A DNA stretch of 64,000 nucleotides, from NCBI GenBank assembly GCA_035771175.1, contig CM069596.1, forward strand, positions 10,342,001 to 10,406,000, in the 5' to 3' direction. The notes under the pieces were generated by a model. The model saw only the letters and a list, made by a program, of their open reading frames with translations, was not told the DNA's origin and ran no database searches. Of this stretch, positions 11,476-22,720 are shown piece after piece (the stretch's first letter is position 1; every line of letters starts with the position of its first letter). This DNA comes from Paratinospora sagittata (taxonomy: Eukaryota; Streptophyta; Magnoliopsida; Ranunculales; Menispermaceae). A program made the position numbers and the translations under genes.

Positions 11476-12775
11476 ATGGATATAAAAATGATATTTTCAA
11501 ATGTGAGTATTTATGAAGAAGTATAAATACTTCAGCCTTAAAAAAATTACTTCAGATGCATACAATCAATTAATTTGCAAATTGAAGAAATCAACGATAT
11601 TTTAAGTTTCATGATATTGTGATTTAATTCATTTTTTTAGAGAACATCGTTGCTCAATGTATGTACATTAAGGGCCCGTTTGGCATGCAGGATTGGACTA
11701 AATATAATTCAAATCCTAGGGTGTAAGGTGGGATGAGATAAAAATAATCTCAATTGATCTTTTTATCCTCTTCTAATGAGATAAAATAATCCCAAAATGG
11801 TGGGATTATTTTATCCCACCATTCTTTTTATTTTTTTCTTTTTTTTTTCCGTTGCATTTTGCTCATCCCCGTCTTCCCGTCTCTTCTTCTTCTTTTTCCT
11901 CTTTCTTCCTTTTTTTTCTTAAACAAATTAATAAATAAAATTCATCAACAACCACCACTTTGCAATTGCAAAACCACCACGGTTTTGCGATTTCGCAAAA
12001 TCTGTATTTTTTTATTTTTTTATTTTTTATGTGATTTATTTTTTTCATTTAATTAGAAAAATTAATTACTTTTCGTTACAATCTCAAACATACGACCAAA
12101 TACAAGATTACTCTATTTTTAATCATATTCTATCATATTCAATCCAATCTAATTCTATACAAATAATTTTATCCTATCGTATCATGCACACCAAATGAGC
12201 CCTAAGGTTATTGGGAGAAAATTCATTTTCTTAGTTATGTATATGGATGATATTTTTCTTGCAAACAATGATTTAGGTTTGCTACCTAAAACAAAATAGT
12301 TACTTGCTCCGAACTTTGATACAAAAGATTTAGGTGAAGCCTCTTATATCATAGACATACAAATTCACAAAGATAGTCTCAATGAATATTGAAATTATCT
12401 CAAAAGGTCCATATTAATAAAGTTCTCGAGCGAGTCATAATGAAATACTGCTCATTAAGTGTAGCACCTATTCTAAAAGGTGACAAATTTAATTTGAATA
12501 AATGTCCAAACAATGTTTTCGAACACGAAAGAATGGAAGTCATTTCTAATGCATCTACAATTAGTGGTCCAATATATGCATTGTTTGCACAAAACCAAAC
12601 ATTATATTTGCAATATGAATGTTAGGTAATAGATACCAAAGCAATACCGGTGTGAAACACTAGCAGCTTGCAAAGGTCATGCTGTAGGGTTACATGCTTA
12701 CATATAAATATCCTAATTGATTGAAAGTAGTTAGATATTCAAACTCAAATTTTTCTTGTTGCCTTTATTTTAAAA
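11476..12775 (+). pseudogene. copia reverse transcriptase, split by a MITE
   Basis: Before the MITE the frame gives MDIKMIFSN, matching the VDVKTAFLNG RT motif, and ends NIVAQCMYI. After the MITE it continues with KVIGRKFIFLVMYMDDIFLA, so the YVDD-type catalytic box is present as YMDD at 12240-12251. Further motifs (DTKDLGEASYI, KVLERVIMK, KGDKFNLNKCP) follow the usual copia order. Stops and frameshifts are scattered. It ends at the solo LTR at 12776. Confidence 0.75.
11672..12202. mobile_element. PIF/Harbinger (Tourist-like) MITE, 531 bp
   Basis: Terminal inverted repeats GGGCCCGTTTGGCATGCA and (minus strand) GGGCTCATTTGGTGTGCA are flanked by the 3-bp duplication TAA (11669-11671 and 12203-12205), the Harbinger signature. 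Inside are shorter inverted repeats (TGGGATTATTTTATCCCA) and no coding sequence. It lies inside copia RT codons, and removing it with one TAA restores the local reading order. Confidence 0.85.
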
Positions 12776-15700
12776 TGTGACGACCCACACCCCAGACACC
12801 ATCCCTCAAGGATTGGCATGCGGAATGTCGGGGCGGGACGTCTGGCGTAGGCATCCACGACCACCCCAAATTATTCTATGGGATGATCGGGACCCTACAA
12901 GCCTCAACCAAACTCTCCATAGAGTCCCATTTTTTTTTTTCAACCTGATAGACTAAACAGTTTTAAAATCATCATAAACATCCATATGAAACAAAATAAT
13001 AATGACCTCCCAATATGCATATAATGATCAACATAGTCTCCCAAATAAACCAAAATAGCCTGGCCAACGTACCTAGACTCATCATCATCAAATCCATGGC
13101 CCAAGGCCAATATACAACAGTTATACAAAACTCTTTACAATCTAGGCTTAATATGTGATATTAATTACATATGTACTCAAAATTAACAAAACATATACAT
13201 ATGCAAAAATGGACATCCAACCATGCACAAGAGTCCTAGACTCACATCAAGACGTCGCTAGCTTTGCAGTGGCTAGGTCCTCAAGCAAATGCAATGTCTT
13301 TGCCCTTATCTATAGTACCTGAAAAGAAAGTGAGAGGGTGAGCCAACTATGCCCAGTGAATAGTATTCATTTATACCATCAATCATACATCAATGAAAGC
13401 CATACATATATATATATATATCCATGCATGAAATAATGCTCATGAATATGTGAAACATAAAACACATAATATAATAAGCATTCAACCATTTCCATGCACA
13501 TTTTAAACCTCCACCAACCCTTAGTTATATTCATAGACCACAAGTCGATCCTCCCATATTGGGGTATAACTTGCACCCTTGGGTCGTTCATCCACCTTAC
13601 CACACCATTCTGTACAGACTCAATTTATGGTCCTCCTTTATTGGTGTACAATCATCTCATCCTGATCATTCACTTTCAACCTACGTAGAATGATCCTACC
13701 TGGCGGGGCATTAGATATCCTACAGCCATTGGGGTATGTCAGCCTCATACCTCTACCCTTAGAGAATTTAGCTTGGCAATATCTCAAGCCTTCTAGGTAT
13801 TCAATGCATGTCATTTCATAATACATTTAAACACATGCATTTTCATAGTGATATTTCATGACTTTAAACATACAAGAATAAGTAAATATGATGACACAAG
13901 TGATAATCATAGGAAACAACTACTAACAACCAAGCCACGCAAGCTACTACGATCCACACACAGATCAACACCGATTTCAATCCAAATCAAGATTCTGTAA
14001 ATTATATTCACATGCACATACATCAATTACCATGATCATTCTCATACATAAACACTAATCATGATTAATTTCCAACTCAACAAGTCCATGTGCATCTAAG
14101 TCAAATCATGAGTTTCATTTTTCATGATCAACCTCAACATCCATACTTAAGACTTACATTCAAATCCAATATAAGCCTTAGTCTAAGGCAACAACACCAA
14201 CACCTCTAATCACATATAAACCCAAGGCAAATACTTAGTTTAGGTCTATTCATGGTTATCCAAATCAATGCACCATTCAACATTCAAACCATGAAAAATT
14301 TATCATAATCAACCCAAATCCCCAATTTAAGCCAATACATAGCATATGCCCCAATTTGGGAAAAATCTCTACAATAGGGTATAGAGTCAAATTGAACTAA
14401 CTCATTCAATTCCAACACAAGTCAAACCATTATAAACCCACAATTCCATTCAATTTGGGTTCAATTAGATAAGTCTTAAGTCAATTTAATCAATTGACTT
14501 GTTTTAGGTCAAAAGCCTCAATTTTGGGCAAAGTTCCAAAATCAAGCCCTGAGCCAATTTTACACTACACCTAGGTTTTTCATCATTCAAAATCAGTAGA
14601 TTGGACTATCAATCATCCACATTTACCCATTTAATCAACATAAATTGCATGCAACTTGAATGAAAAACCCTAAGTTCATTTTCTAGGTTTAGGGCCATTA
14701 CACTTAGCTCCACCAAATCTAAGCTAGAAATTAGGGAAGATGCTATCATTGTGTTCCAAATCACCATAGGAACTCATATCCATGACATGCACCTCGGTTC
14801 TTAGGGTTTCTATGGAAACCCTAATCCCATATAACATCAAAATCGAGTCCAAGAGTGGAAATCACTCATTCTGCGTGGGTTTAGGTCTAGGATGCTTTAA
14901 TCCATCATTAACAAGTTCATACAAGCACATGCAAGCCAACTCTAGGTTAGGTCTCTCCCAAATTCGAAAACTCATGGTGAGATTTACACCATTAGAAAGC
15001 TTGAACCCAACATATAAGGCATTTTCATAGAAGAAATTTGGAAGAAGTCTCTCCTTGGATGAAGATTTGGAGCAACTAAATCACCCAAAACCCCAACTTC
15101 TTCTTTTCTTCCTTCCTCTTCTTCTTTTTCTCTTTTTTCTTTCTTCTCTTTTTCTTTCTCTCCTCCAAAACGTGCTAGAGAAGTAAGAATCAAGTGAGAG
15201 GAATATTTTAAGTCCTCATGATCCCATGCTCTCATGTGTTGCTTTACTAAGCCAACACCCTCATCCTATTTCAACCACATAATCAAATATTATGTTTTTA
15301 TCCAATGGTTGCTCACAACTTCTCATATATCACATGGTTGCATTAATGAGAGCATTTAATATGGTCTTTCAACCAGCTACAAGTCAAAACAATGACTTGC
15401 TCAACAAGTTATTACATGTAGCTTCTCCAACAAGCCACCCTTAAAATATCAATATGATATTATTAACAATAACAATAATGCTAATAATAATTCTCTACAA
15501 TTAACCACCACTTTCTTTCTCATTTTTTTAAGGTATTTTCGGAATACCAAAATTCTCAGACAAATGAAAAAAGGTTAATTTCTAAGTTCATCCTGAATGA
15601 ACTATTCTCACGTACGTGACATTAAGGTATTAAGGTATTTCGCTGGTTCATTTAAAATTTAATAAAACTTCATAATAAATACGTATACACACATAATATA

Positions 15701-15808
15701 CATTATAAAGCATTAAATACACAAACATATACATCAAGCAAATACATAGAGTTTGGGCAAAATGTAAATGGGTTATGGGCTAGATGAAAAGACTTTTGGG
15801 GCGTTACA
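12776..15808 (-). mobile_element. Solo LTR, gypsy family A (TGTRACGCCCC), 3.0 kb
   Basis: Perfect 5-bp target duplication TAAAA (12771-12775 and 15809-15813). Minus-strand ends are TGTAACGCCCCAAAAG and GGGTCGTCACA. The first 65 bp on the minus strand closely match the two plus-strand copies at 35725 and 52915 (shared word TTTCATCTAGCCCATAACCC), as does the last 110 bp. A Y-tract and CAG acceptor-like module lies at 13318-13362 on the minus strand. No coding or primer site is present. Confidence 0.85.
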
Positions 15809-15813
15809 TAAAA

Positions 15814-16300
15814 AGTCCACATTAAGATATATCTTGTTGTAATGTGAAACGAAAATCGCTATATCCATTATGGAGATAGAATTTATATGGCATGCTATGA
15901 AGCTACATTAGAGGCATTATGGTTAAACAACTTTATCACTAGGATTAAAGTTATTTACTTTATATCCAAGTCTCATAAAGATCTATAGCAATAATTTAAT
16001 TACGTGCAATGTTCTTCTCTAAGAACAACAATAGTAGAAGTAAAAATAAACATATTGATATCAAGTATTCTTTGGTTCGAGAGAACATCGAGAATTATCT
16101 AGCGACTATTGAGTATATATGAATAATAAGTTAACGGTTGTTGATCCTTCAACAAAGGGTTGCACCCAAATAGTATAAGGAACATCAAGGACACATGAGA
16201 CCTATTAAAGTTGGACATTGAGTTGTATTTTGAAACATAATTAAAGTTGGAACTTGAATACCTTGTAAGGAGATATCCGTAAAGTTAAATTTAAATTTAC
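15814..16300 (+). pseudogene. copia RNase H 3' remnant
   Basis: The frame contains KHIDIKYSLVRENIENY, matching the conserved copia RNase H tail (SKHIDIKY..V), then an NKGLHPN word corresponding to the LTKGLP motif. Stops interrupt it. This is the continuation of the RT/RNase H region broken at 12775. Confidence 0.65.
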
Positions 16301-16382
16301 CTCATAAAGCAATTCAGGGATGTTTTATGTAATACTCACTATATGGTGAAACATTTAGTTTGATAATTATAATATATCTATC

Positions 16383-16586
16383 TTAGTTTTGAGAACATAA
16401 AGTATTTACTAAAGATAGATTGTCCACTTGGACATTGAGTTGTGCGAGGTGCGTGTCAACCTGGTCCATTAGGATCAGTGTTCTCCAAGCCCTTCCCTTT
16501 CCCCTTTTCTCTTTCCTCTTCTTTGAGGGAGCCTCGTCTTTTGTTTGGATGTCCTTCGCTGTCTTCATTTCTTCTGCGTTCATATA
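16383..16586 (-). pseudogene. Tat-lineage gag, distal fragment
   Basis: The minus-strand peptide begins YMNAEEMKTAKD followed by a Lys/Arg-rich stretch (KKRKEKRGKGRAW). It matches the part of plant Tat gag after the RPxxxxEL...YINAEE helix. It continues the gag that stops at 26400; the two pieces were parted by the gypsy element between them, which is flanked by ATATA. The rest of this Tat element beyond 16383 is not present. Confidence 0.7.
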
Positions 16587-17996
16587 TGTAACGACCCTCA
16601 TTTTTATAAAAGCTAATACTCAAAAATTTTGGTTGATTATAGAAGTTTAGTGAAAGTGATATATAATATTAGTTCATTAAATTGAGTAATTTTGTAAAGT
16701 GAAAATGGTGTAATTAGATGGGAATTGAATTATATTAATTTAATTTAAACTATATTAAATTAGATGAGTTTTTAATTATCATGTGGAGCATGAGTGTATG
16801 GGAAAAACTTTTATAAGTTCCTTTCATATATCCTCTGTCTTTAGCGTCCTAAGAAAAAAAAGAAAGAAAGATGGGTGCGTTGGAGTTGGTTATCTCCTTT
16901 CTCTAACACGTTTAGAAAGAAGAATAAAAACTGAGAGAAGAGGAAAAGCAGAAGAAAGAGAGAAAGGAGAAGTAGAACGGAGGAAGAGGGAACGGTTTTG
17001 TGGCAAATCTGAGGCTCCGGTGAATCATTTTCACCTTTCTCTGTTGCAAAAATTGATCTTTAAGCTGCGTGTAACAATCCTATCGGTATAATTTTTTCTA
17101 TAGGTATTTTGTTGTGTTTTCAAAAATGGGGTTTTGACCCACTTTTAGTGGAAACATGTAGAAATGATAAATTATCACTCCTTTAGATATGTAGACCCTA
17201 TATATGTGATTTGTTTGTGTCCATATGTATTATTGGCCCCGGTACAGCTGTCAGAAGCTAAATTTAAGACTTGAGGCCTTTGGAACCATTCAAACTCCAA
17301 TGAAATCTTGGTTTGAGACCATAGAATCGTAGATGATTGAATTCCGAACGTTTCAATATCAAGATTGTAATTTTTGGATGTCGATTGATATTTTTAGTAC
17401 TCAACAGAATGGTTCTAGTAAATACGTTTGACTTGGTGACTTGTAGAGATATGGCAAAAAAGCCTATTTTTGAAAATATTTTAGAGGGTGGTAGAAATTA
17501 TTCAAACTGTCCATCACGTGTATGTGAGACTAGAATAGAATTATGGGAAATAGTTGAATGAATTGAAAAGTTGGAAATTGATATAAAATGAAAGGAATGG
17601 ATATTAATATGAATTAAATAATATATGTAGGTTCTAGTAGAGGAATCTAGTGCGATTGGTGGGGTGGAAAATTATTCCTAACAATTGTTGTGAGTAGAAT
17701 TTCATTATATTTTCATTTATATCATCATATTATTTATATGTGGATGTTTGTTCATATGTATGTTTGCTTGTGGCATGAGGGAAAGGCAGAGATATTTTGT
17801 ATGGCCCAATGAATCTATCAGAGCTAGACTTTTGGACAGAACCGAGTAGGTTGAGTTTACTTCCTACAAGGATAATCGGGTCTAGTTATCCTAGTTAGAT
17901 TTAAAATACTATGTCGAAATCTATTCAGTTGCAAGGAAAGCTATTTAGGTTCTATAAGGGGGATGTTTACTTGGAATTAAGTACGATTAACATTTC
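16587..17996 (+). mobile_element. Gypsy 5' LTR (3' truncated)
   Basis: It matches the 3' LTR from TGTAACGACC up to ATTAACATTT near 17990, after which the two diverge. Judged against the 3' LTR without its MULE, about 0.8 kb of LTR plus the primer-binding site and leader were deleted. The GTAAGT seen in the 3' LTR (23214) is GTGAAT here. Confidence 0.8.
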
Positions 17997-18041
17997 AAAG
18001 AAGCGCACGTATGGAGCACAAATCAAGATAGAATTAAGATA

Positions 18042-19222
18042 TTGAAAGTGCTAGTAAAAGCACAAGGTCGATTATTAGCGGCCCAAAATGCACAAATGCA
18101 GGAATGGATGACGAAGATGGAGGTTGGGATGCACCAAACAGCTCCAGCAGTGCCTCAGGAGGCTGGACCTAGTAGAGTTGAGGTGGGTACCAGTAGAGCA
18201 GAGATTTCAGTAGAGACTGTTGCAGTTGTACGACGACCATTACCTACACCTACATCAGTGGGGGGATGTACTGATGTGTCAGTCTAAATTGATGCAGAAG
18301 TTTAGGAGAATGAAACCCCAAGAATTTAGGGGTGGTGTGAATCTCAAACAGGCAGAGGATTGGATCCTCAATATGGAAAAGATTGTGAGATCCTTGAAAT
18401 TGGATGATGAGTCTCAGATGTTGTTAGCTACACTCACGTTGGAAAGTGATGCAAGGCAATGGTGGATATCAATGCTAAATACTGAAGGCCACATGAAGAC
18501 CTGGGCTAAGTTCAAGAAATTGTTCTTCGAGATGTATGTCCTTGCTACATAGAGGGAAAATAAGAGGCTTGAGTTCCTGAATCTCAAGCAAAGTGACATG
18601 ACAGTGCGTGAGTATGGGTTTATATTAGTCAGCTGTCAGCTTATGCACCTAAGTTAGTCAAGGATGAAGAAGATAAGATTTAATTATTTTGTGGAGGACT
18701 GAGTCCAGCTATTAGGCATGCATTATTAGTGACTAGGGTGGAGCAGTACAAGCATGCCTTTAATAAGGCCTTGCAATTTGAGTTAGCAGAGCAGAGGGAT
18801 AGTCCTGTGGTGTAGGCGACTCAGAGTGTTACACCACAGACACAGGCAGCTTCTGGCAGTAAACCACAATCTTCATGGGGTAAGAAAAGATGGGAAAAGA
18901 AACAAAAGTTCATTAAGGGTGCACCGAGTAAGGCTTCTATTGTACCGGGAGGAGTGGTGATTCAGTCTGGTACTACTTCGACACCATTTGTTATATAGAC
19001 TCAGAGTACTACGACCAAACCACCAGTACAATATACTTATGCACGAGGTAGAGGTAAAGGTAGAAGAGGTGAGAGTTAGAATTTTAGAGTACCTGACACA
19101 GCTTCACAGGTGGGACCATTTGCGTCTAGAGCACCATTTATTTGCTATCAGTGTGGACAGCTAGGGCACCAGAGGTTTGAGTGTCCAAATCCACTAGTGG
19201 TGTCTCCAGGAAGCACTCCTTA
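18042..19222 (+). pseudogene. Gypsy gag
   Basis: The N-terminal part reads as a Gln/Met-rich helix in one frame to 18287; the capsid part starts in another frame around 18310 (MKPQEFRGGVNLKQAEDWI) and includes the conserved WW.S.LNTEG..KTWAKFKKLFF segment, then a TAG at 18550 and further frameshifts. An intact CCHC nucleocapsid knuckle (CYQCGQLGHQRFEC) is coded at 19143-19184. Gag would coat the genomic RNA; this copy cannot make a full protein. Confidence 0.85.
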
Positions 19223-19250
19223 GCCTGTCAACAGAGAAAAAACTAAAGTA

Positions 19251-19685
19251 GTGACAGAACCTAACCCAGAAACATCAAAGACATTGGTGGAAAATATGAT
19301 CACTATCTATGATATACCTATGTATGTGCTTATTGATGTTGGTTCTACATTATCTTTTACTTCTGGGCATGTGTTAGATAGATTAAAACTTACTCCTGTT
19401 AGAGCTAGTATATGGTTGATGTTGAGTACAACAGCAAGGGAGAGAATCTACCCTAACATGGTTTGTGAGAATTGCATAGTTAGATTGGGTAATTTTGAGA
19501 TGCCTATGAACTTTAGAGTTCTAAAGTTCTTAAAATTTGATGTTATTCTAGGAATGGATTGGTTAACAGCCTATCATGCCTGTGTAGATTGTTTTGCTAA
19601 GAAAATTATATTCCAAATTCCTAGATATCCTGCCTTTGAGTATAAAGGAGGAGCATCAGATAAATCAACTACTAGAGGTAGATAG
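19251..19685 (+). pseudogene. Gypsy aspartic protease
   Basis: The open frame of 144 codons matches chromovirus protease: the active-site loop is LIDVGSTLSF near residues 27-36, where the family has DSG or DTG, and the closing motif FDVILGMDWL lies near residues 94-103. Replacement of the Ser/Thr by Val at the catalytic loop should abolish activity. It is in the same pol frame as the next segment but is separated by a TAG. Confidence 0.85.
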
Positions 19686-20640
19686 GTGACAGATGATGAG
19701 ATAAAGGTGTTAGCTGGTTTAATACCAAAAGATGAGAAGACTAGTGAGATTAAGCTTGATAACATTCCTATTGTGAAAGAGTTCCCAAAGGTGTTTCCTG
19801 CAGGTTTGCCTGGATTGCCTCATAGAAGGGAGATTGGTTTTATCATTAAGCTAATTCCTGGTACTAGACCCATTTCTATGGCACCGTATAGAATGACGCC
19901 TAAGGAATTACAAGAGTTGAAAATACAGTTAGAAGAACTATTGGCTATGGGTTTTATAAACCCGAGTGTCTCACCAAAGGAAGCTTCAGTCTTGTTTATC
20001 AAGAAAAAAAAAATGGGAGCTTGAGGCTGTGCATTGATTACATACAGCTGAACTGGGTGACTGTGAATAATAAGTACCCTCTTCCACGCATTGATGATTT
20101 GTTTGATCAACTAAAAGAAGCCAAATTCTTCTCGAAGATTGACTTGAGGTCAAGTTATCATCAAGTGAGAATTAGGGAGGAGGATGTACCTAAGACAACC
20201 TTTAAGATTAGATATGGACATTAGGAGTTCTTGGTGATGCCTTTTGGTGTGACCGATGCATCAACAATGGTTATGGATCTGATGCAGAGAGTGTTTAAGC
20301 CATATATAGATTAGTTCATCATTATATTTATTAATGACATTCTGATATATTCCATGACTCACGAGGAGCATAAAAATCACCTTAGGACAACCTTACAAAC
20401 TTTAAAAGAGTATAGGTTGTATGCTAAGTTTAACAAGTGTGAATTTTGGATATCAAAGGTGAAATTTTTTGGTCATGTGGTGAGCTTAAAGGGGATTTCA
20501 GTTGACCCTGCTAAGGTTGAAGCCATTATCAATTGGTCGAAACCTACCACAGCGATAGAGATTAAGAGTTTCCTTGGATTGGTTGGTTATTACAAGAGAC
20601 TTGTGCAGGGCCTTTAAAAGCTGGTTGCACCATTGACCAA
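19686..20640 (+). pseudogene. Gypsy reverse transcriptase
   Basis: RT motifs appear in order: [20 protein letters not shown], then [16 protein letters not shown], then EFLVMPFGVTDA. The catalytic YVDD box is changed to FIND at 20327-20338, losing the first metal-binding Asp. Later come HKNHLRTTLQTLKEYRLYAK and FLGLVGYYKRL. A one-base frame break lies in an A run at about 20006-20015, and stops occur at 20222 and 20312. Confidence 0.9.
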
Positions 20641-21134
20641 GCTGACCTAGAAGAATGTGTCATTTGTGTGGACAGATGATTGTGAAAATGTCTTGGTTGA
20701 ACTGAAAAGAAAGTTGTCATCTACATCGGTGTTAATCTTACGAAAACCAAGCCAGGAGCTAGTGATTTAGACATATGTTTTTCATAAAGGCTTGGGGTGT
20801 GTACTTGTGCAGAAGGATAGGGTTTTTACTTATGCATCGAGGCAGTTGAAGGTGCATGAGAAGAACATTCAGTACATGTTTAGAGTTGGTTGCAGTTGTC
20901 TGTGCTTTGAAAACTTTGAGGCATTATTTTGAATGGGAGAAATTCAAACTCTACTCAGATCATAAGAGTCTAAAATATTCGTTCTCACAGAAAGACCTGA
21001 ATATGAGGCAGAGGCGGTGGTTAGAGCTTCTCAAGGATTATGACTTCACTTTAGAGTATCATTCTGGGAAGGCTAATATTGTGGCTGCTGCATTAAGTAG
21101 CAAGAAGGTGGAGATTACAATTGTAGCTTGTTAG
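20641..21134 (+). pseudogene. Gypsy RNase H
   Basis: The region contains GLGCVLVQKDRVFTYASRQL and, after a frame change, LELVAVVCALKTLRHYFE, FKLYSDHKSLKY and a closing RRWLELLKDYDF. This is the usual gypsy RNase H that degrades the RNA strand during reverse transcription. Frame breaks near 20850 and stops make it inactive. Confidence 0.85.
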
Positions 21135-21248
21135 ATGTCTCATGAGTGGAGACTACTAGAGGATGTTATTATGATGAGTATTCATCTTATATTTACGTAC
21201 ATTGTGATATATACTTAGATGAAGGCTCGACCAGTTCATATTTAGGAG

Positions 21249-22680
21249 GTGGTCGTAGATCAACAACAGCTGGATATTGAATATGTGATGTTCAGGACTT
21301 GGGCTGAGGATAACAATCGTGTGGACTGGTCATTGGCTTCAGATGGTGCATTGCAATTTAGAGGGAGATTTTGGGTCCCTACAGATCTGCAACTCGGACA
21401 TGATTTACTTCAGGAGTCATATAGATCAAGATATGTTATTGATCCTGGTGCTACCAAGACGTATCAGGACATGAAACGAGCATATTGGTGGCCTGGCATA
21501 AAAAGAGACATAGCAAAGTATATCAGGAAATGTGAGATATGTCAGCAGGTCAAAGCTTAAAATCAGAAACCTGAAGGGCAGATGCAACAATTTTTTATTT
21601 CTGAGTGGAAGTGGGAGCATATTACCATAAATTTTGTAGTTGGACTTTGAAGATCTCAGTGGGGACATGATGTCATATGGGTTATTATGGATAGATTGAC
21701 CAAATTTGCTCACTTTATCCCGATGAACACTAGAGATCCAGTAAACAGACTAAGCTGGTTGTATGTATGTGAGATTGTTCGATTACATATACTGCTAGTA
21801 TCGATAGTATCAGATAGGGAACTGAGGTTTACCTCAAGATTCTGGCAGGGGTTGCAGAGGCAGCTCGAAACTCGGTTGAATCTTAGTACAAATTTTCATC
21901 CTCAGTCTTATGGTCAAACAGATATGCTGATTCAGATATTGGAGGATATGTTCAGATCTTATATCTTAGAGTTTGGAGGGAGTTGGGAGGATTACATCCA
22001 TCTGTGTGAATTCGCTTATAATAATAGTTATTAGTTCAGTATCAGTATGGCTCCATTTGAGGCATTATATGGGATCCATGTAGATCTCTAGTTTGTTGGA
22101 TTGAGGTAGAGGATACCGCTTTGATGGGTCCTCTATTTGTGCAATAACGCACATAGAAAATAAAATAGATCAGACAAAACTTAAAAGCAGCTCAAGATAG
22201 ACAGAAGAGTTATGTGGACAATGTAAGGAAGGCCCTAAAGTTTGATGTGGGAGACCATGTACTGTTGAATGTCTCACGACAAAAAGGACAGACTAGATTT
22301 GTGGTAAAAGAAAAATTGGCTCCTAGATTCATTGGACCTTTTAAATCCTTTAGAGGATTGGTCCAGTTGCATATTGGTTAGCCTTGTCACCTCAATTGGC
22401 AGCAGTACATAACGTATTTCATTTTTCAATGCTGAGGAAGTATTATCCAGATCCTACCCATGTGTTAGATTGGAGACATCTAGACTTGAGACAAGATGAA
22501 ACCTATGATGAAATGCCAGTAGTGATCCTTGATAGGAAAGTACAGAAGCTTAGTAACAAAGAAATTCCAATGGTCAAGGTCAAGTGGCAGTTCCATGATG
22601 CGGAATAATATATCTGGGAGCGAGAAGATTGCTTGAAGGAGCATTTCTCAGAATTTATGAAATGAGGTATGCTTCCTAGC
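21249..22680 (+). pseudogene. Gypsy integrase and chromodomain-like C terminus
   Basis: The zinc-binding end retains KCEICQQ but both His positions of HHCC appear as Tyr and Asp (ESYRSRYVIDPG). The core has WVIMDRLTKFAHFIP, IVSDRELRFTSRFW and NLSTNFHPQSYGQTD, then the GPY-like and chromodomain region (VHNVFHFSMLRKYYPDPTHV, VKVKWQFHDAE, WEREDCLKEHF). The chromodomain tail places the element with plant chromoviruses of the Tekay/Del type. Stops at several sites. Confidence 0.85.
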
Positions 22681-22707
22681 TTTAAATTTCGAGAAAAAAT
22701 TTCTGTT

Positions 22708-22720
22708 AAGTTGGGGACGT
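22708..22720 (+). other. Polypurine tract of gypsy element
   Basis: AAGTTGGGGACG lies directly before the 3' LTR and would prime plus-strand DNA synthesis. The same AAGTTGGGGA core is seen at 63173-63186 on the minus strand. Confidence 0.75.

Larger units (their letters stand above)
9353..16375 (+). mobile_element. Degenerate Ty1/copia retrotransposon with internal deletion and two insertions
   Basis: Readable order: 5' LTR, primer-binding site, gag zinc knuckle remnant, protease, RT and RNase H. The integrase region is missing: protease sequence near 11300 runs within about 150 bp into RT sequence near 11470. The reading order resumes across a MITE and a solo LTR. The last recognisable part is a copia RNase H end such as SKNKHIDIKYSLVRENIENY near 16030-16100. 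The 3' LTR is not recognised; the right end is lost where the Tat gag fragment begins. Limits are approximate. Confidence 0.7.

Noticed and set aside
14984..15235. Lys/Glu-rich minus-strand frame
   Set aside because: It lies in a CT-rich tract of the family A solo LTR; the matching tract in the copies at 36250 and 53650 codes nothing similar.
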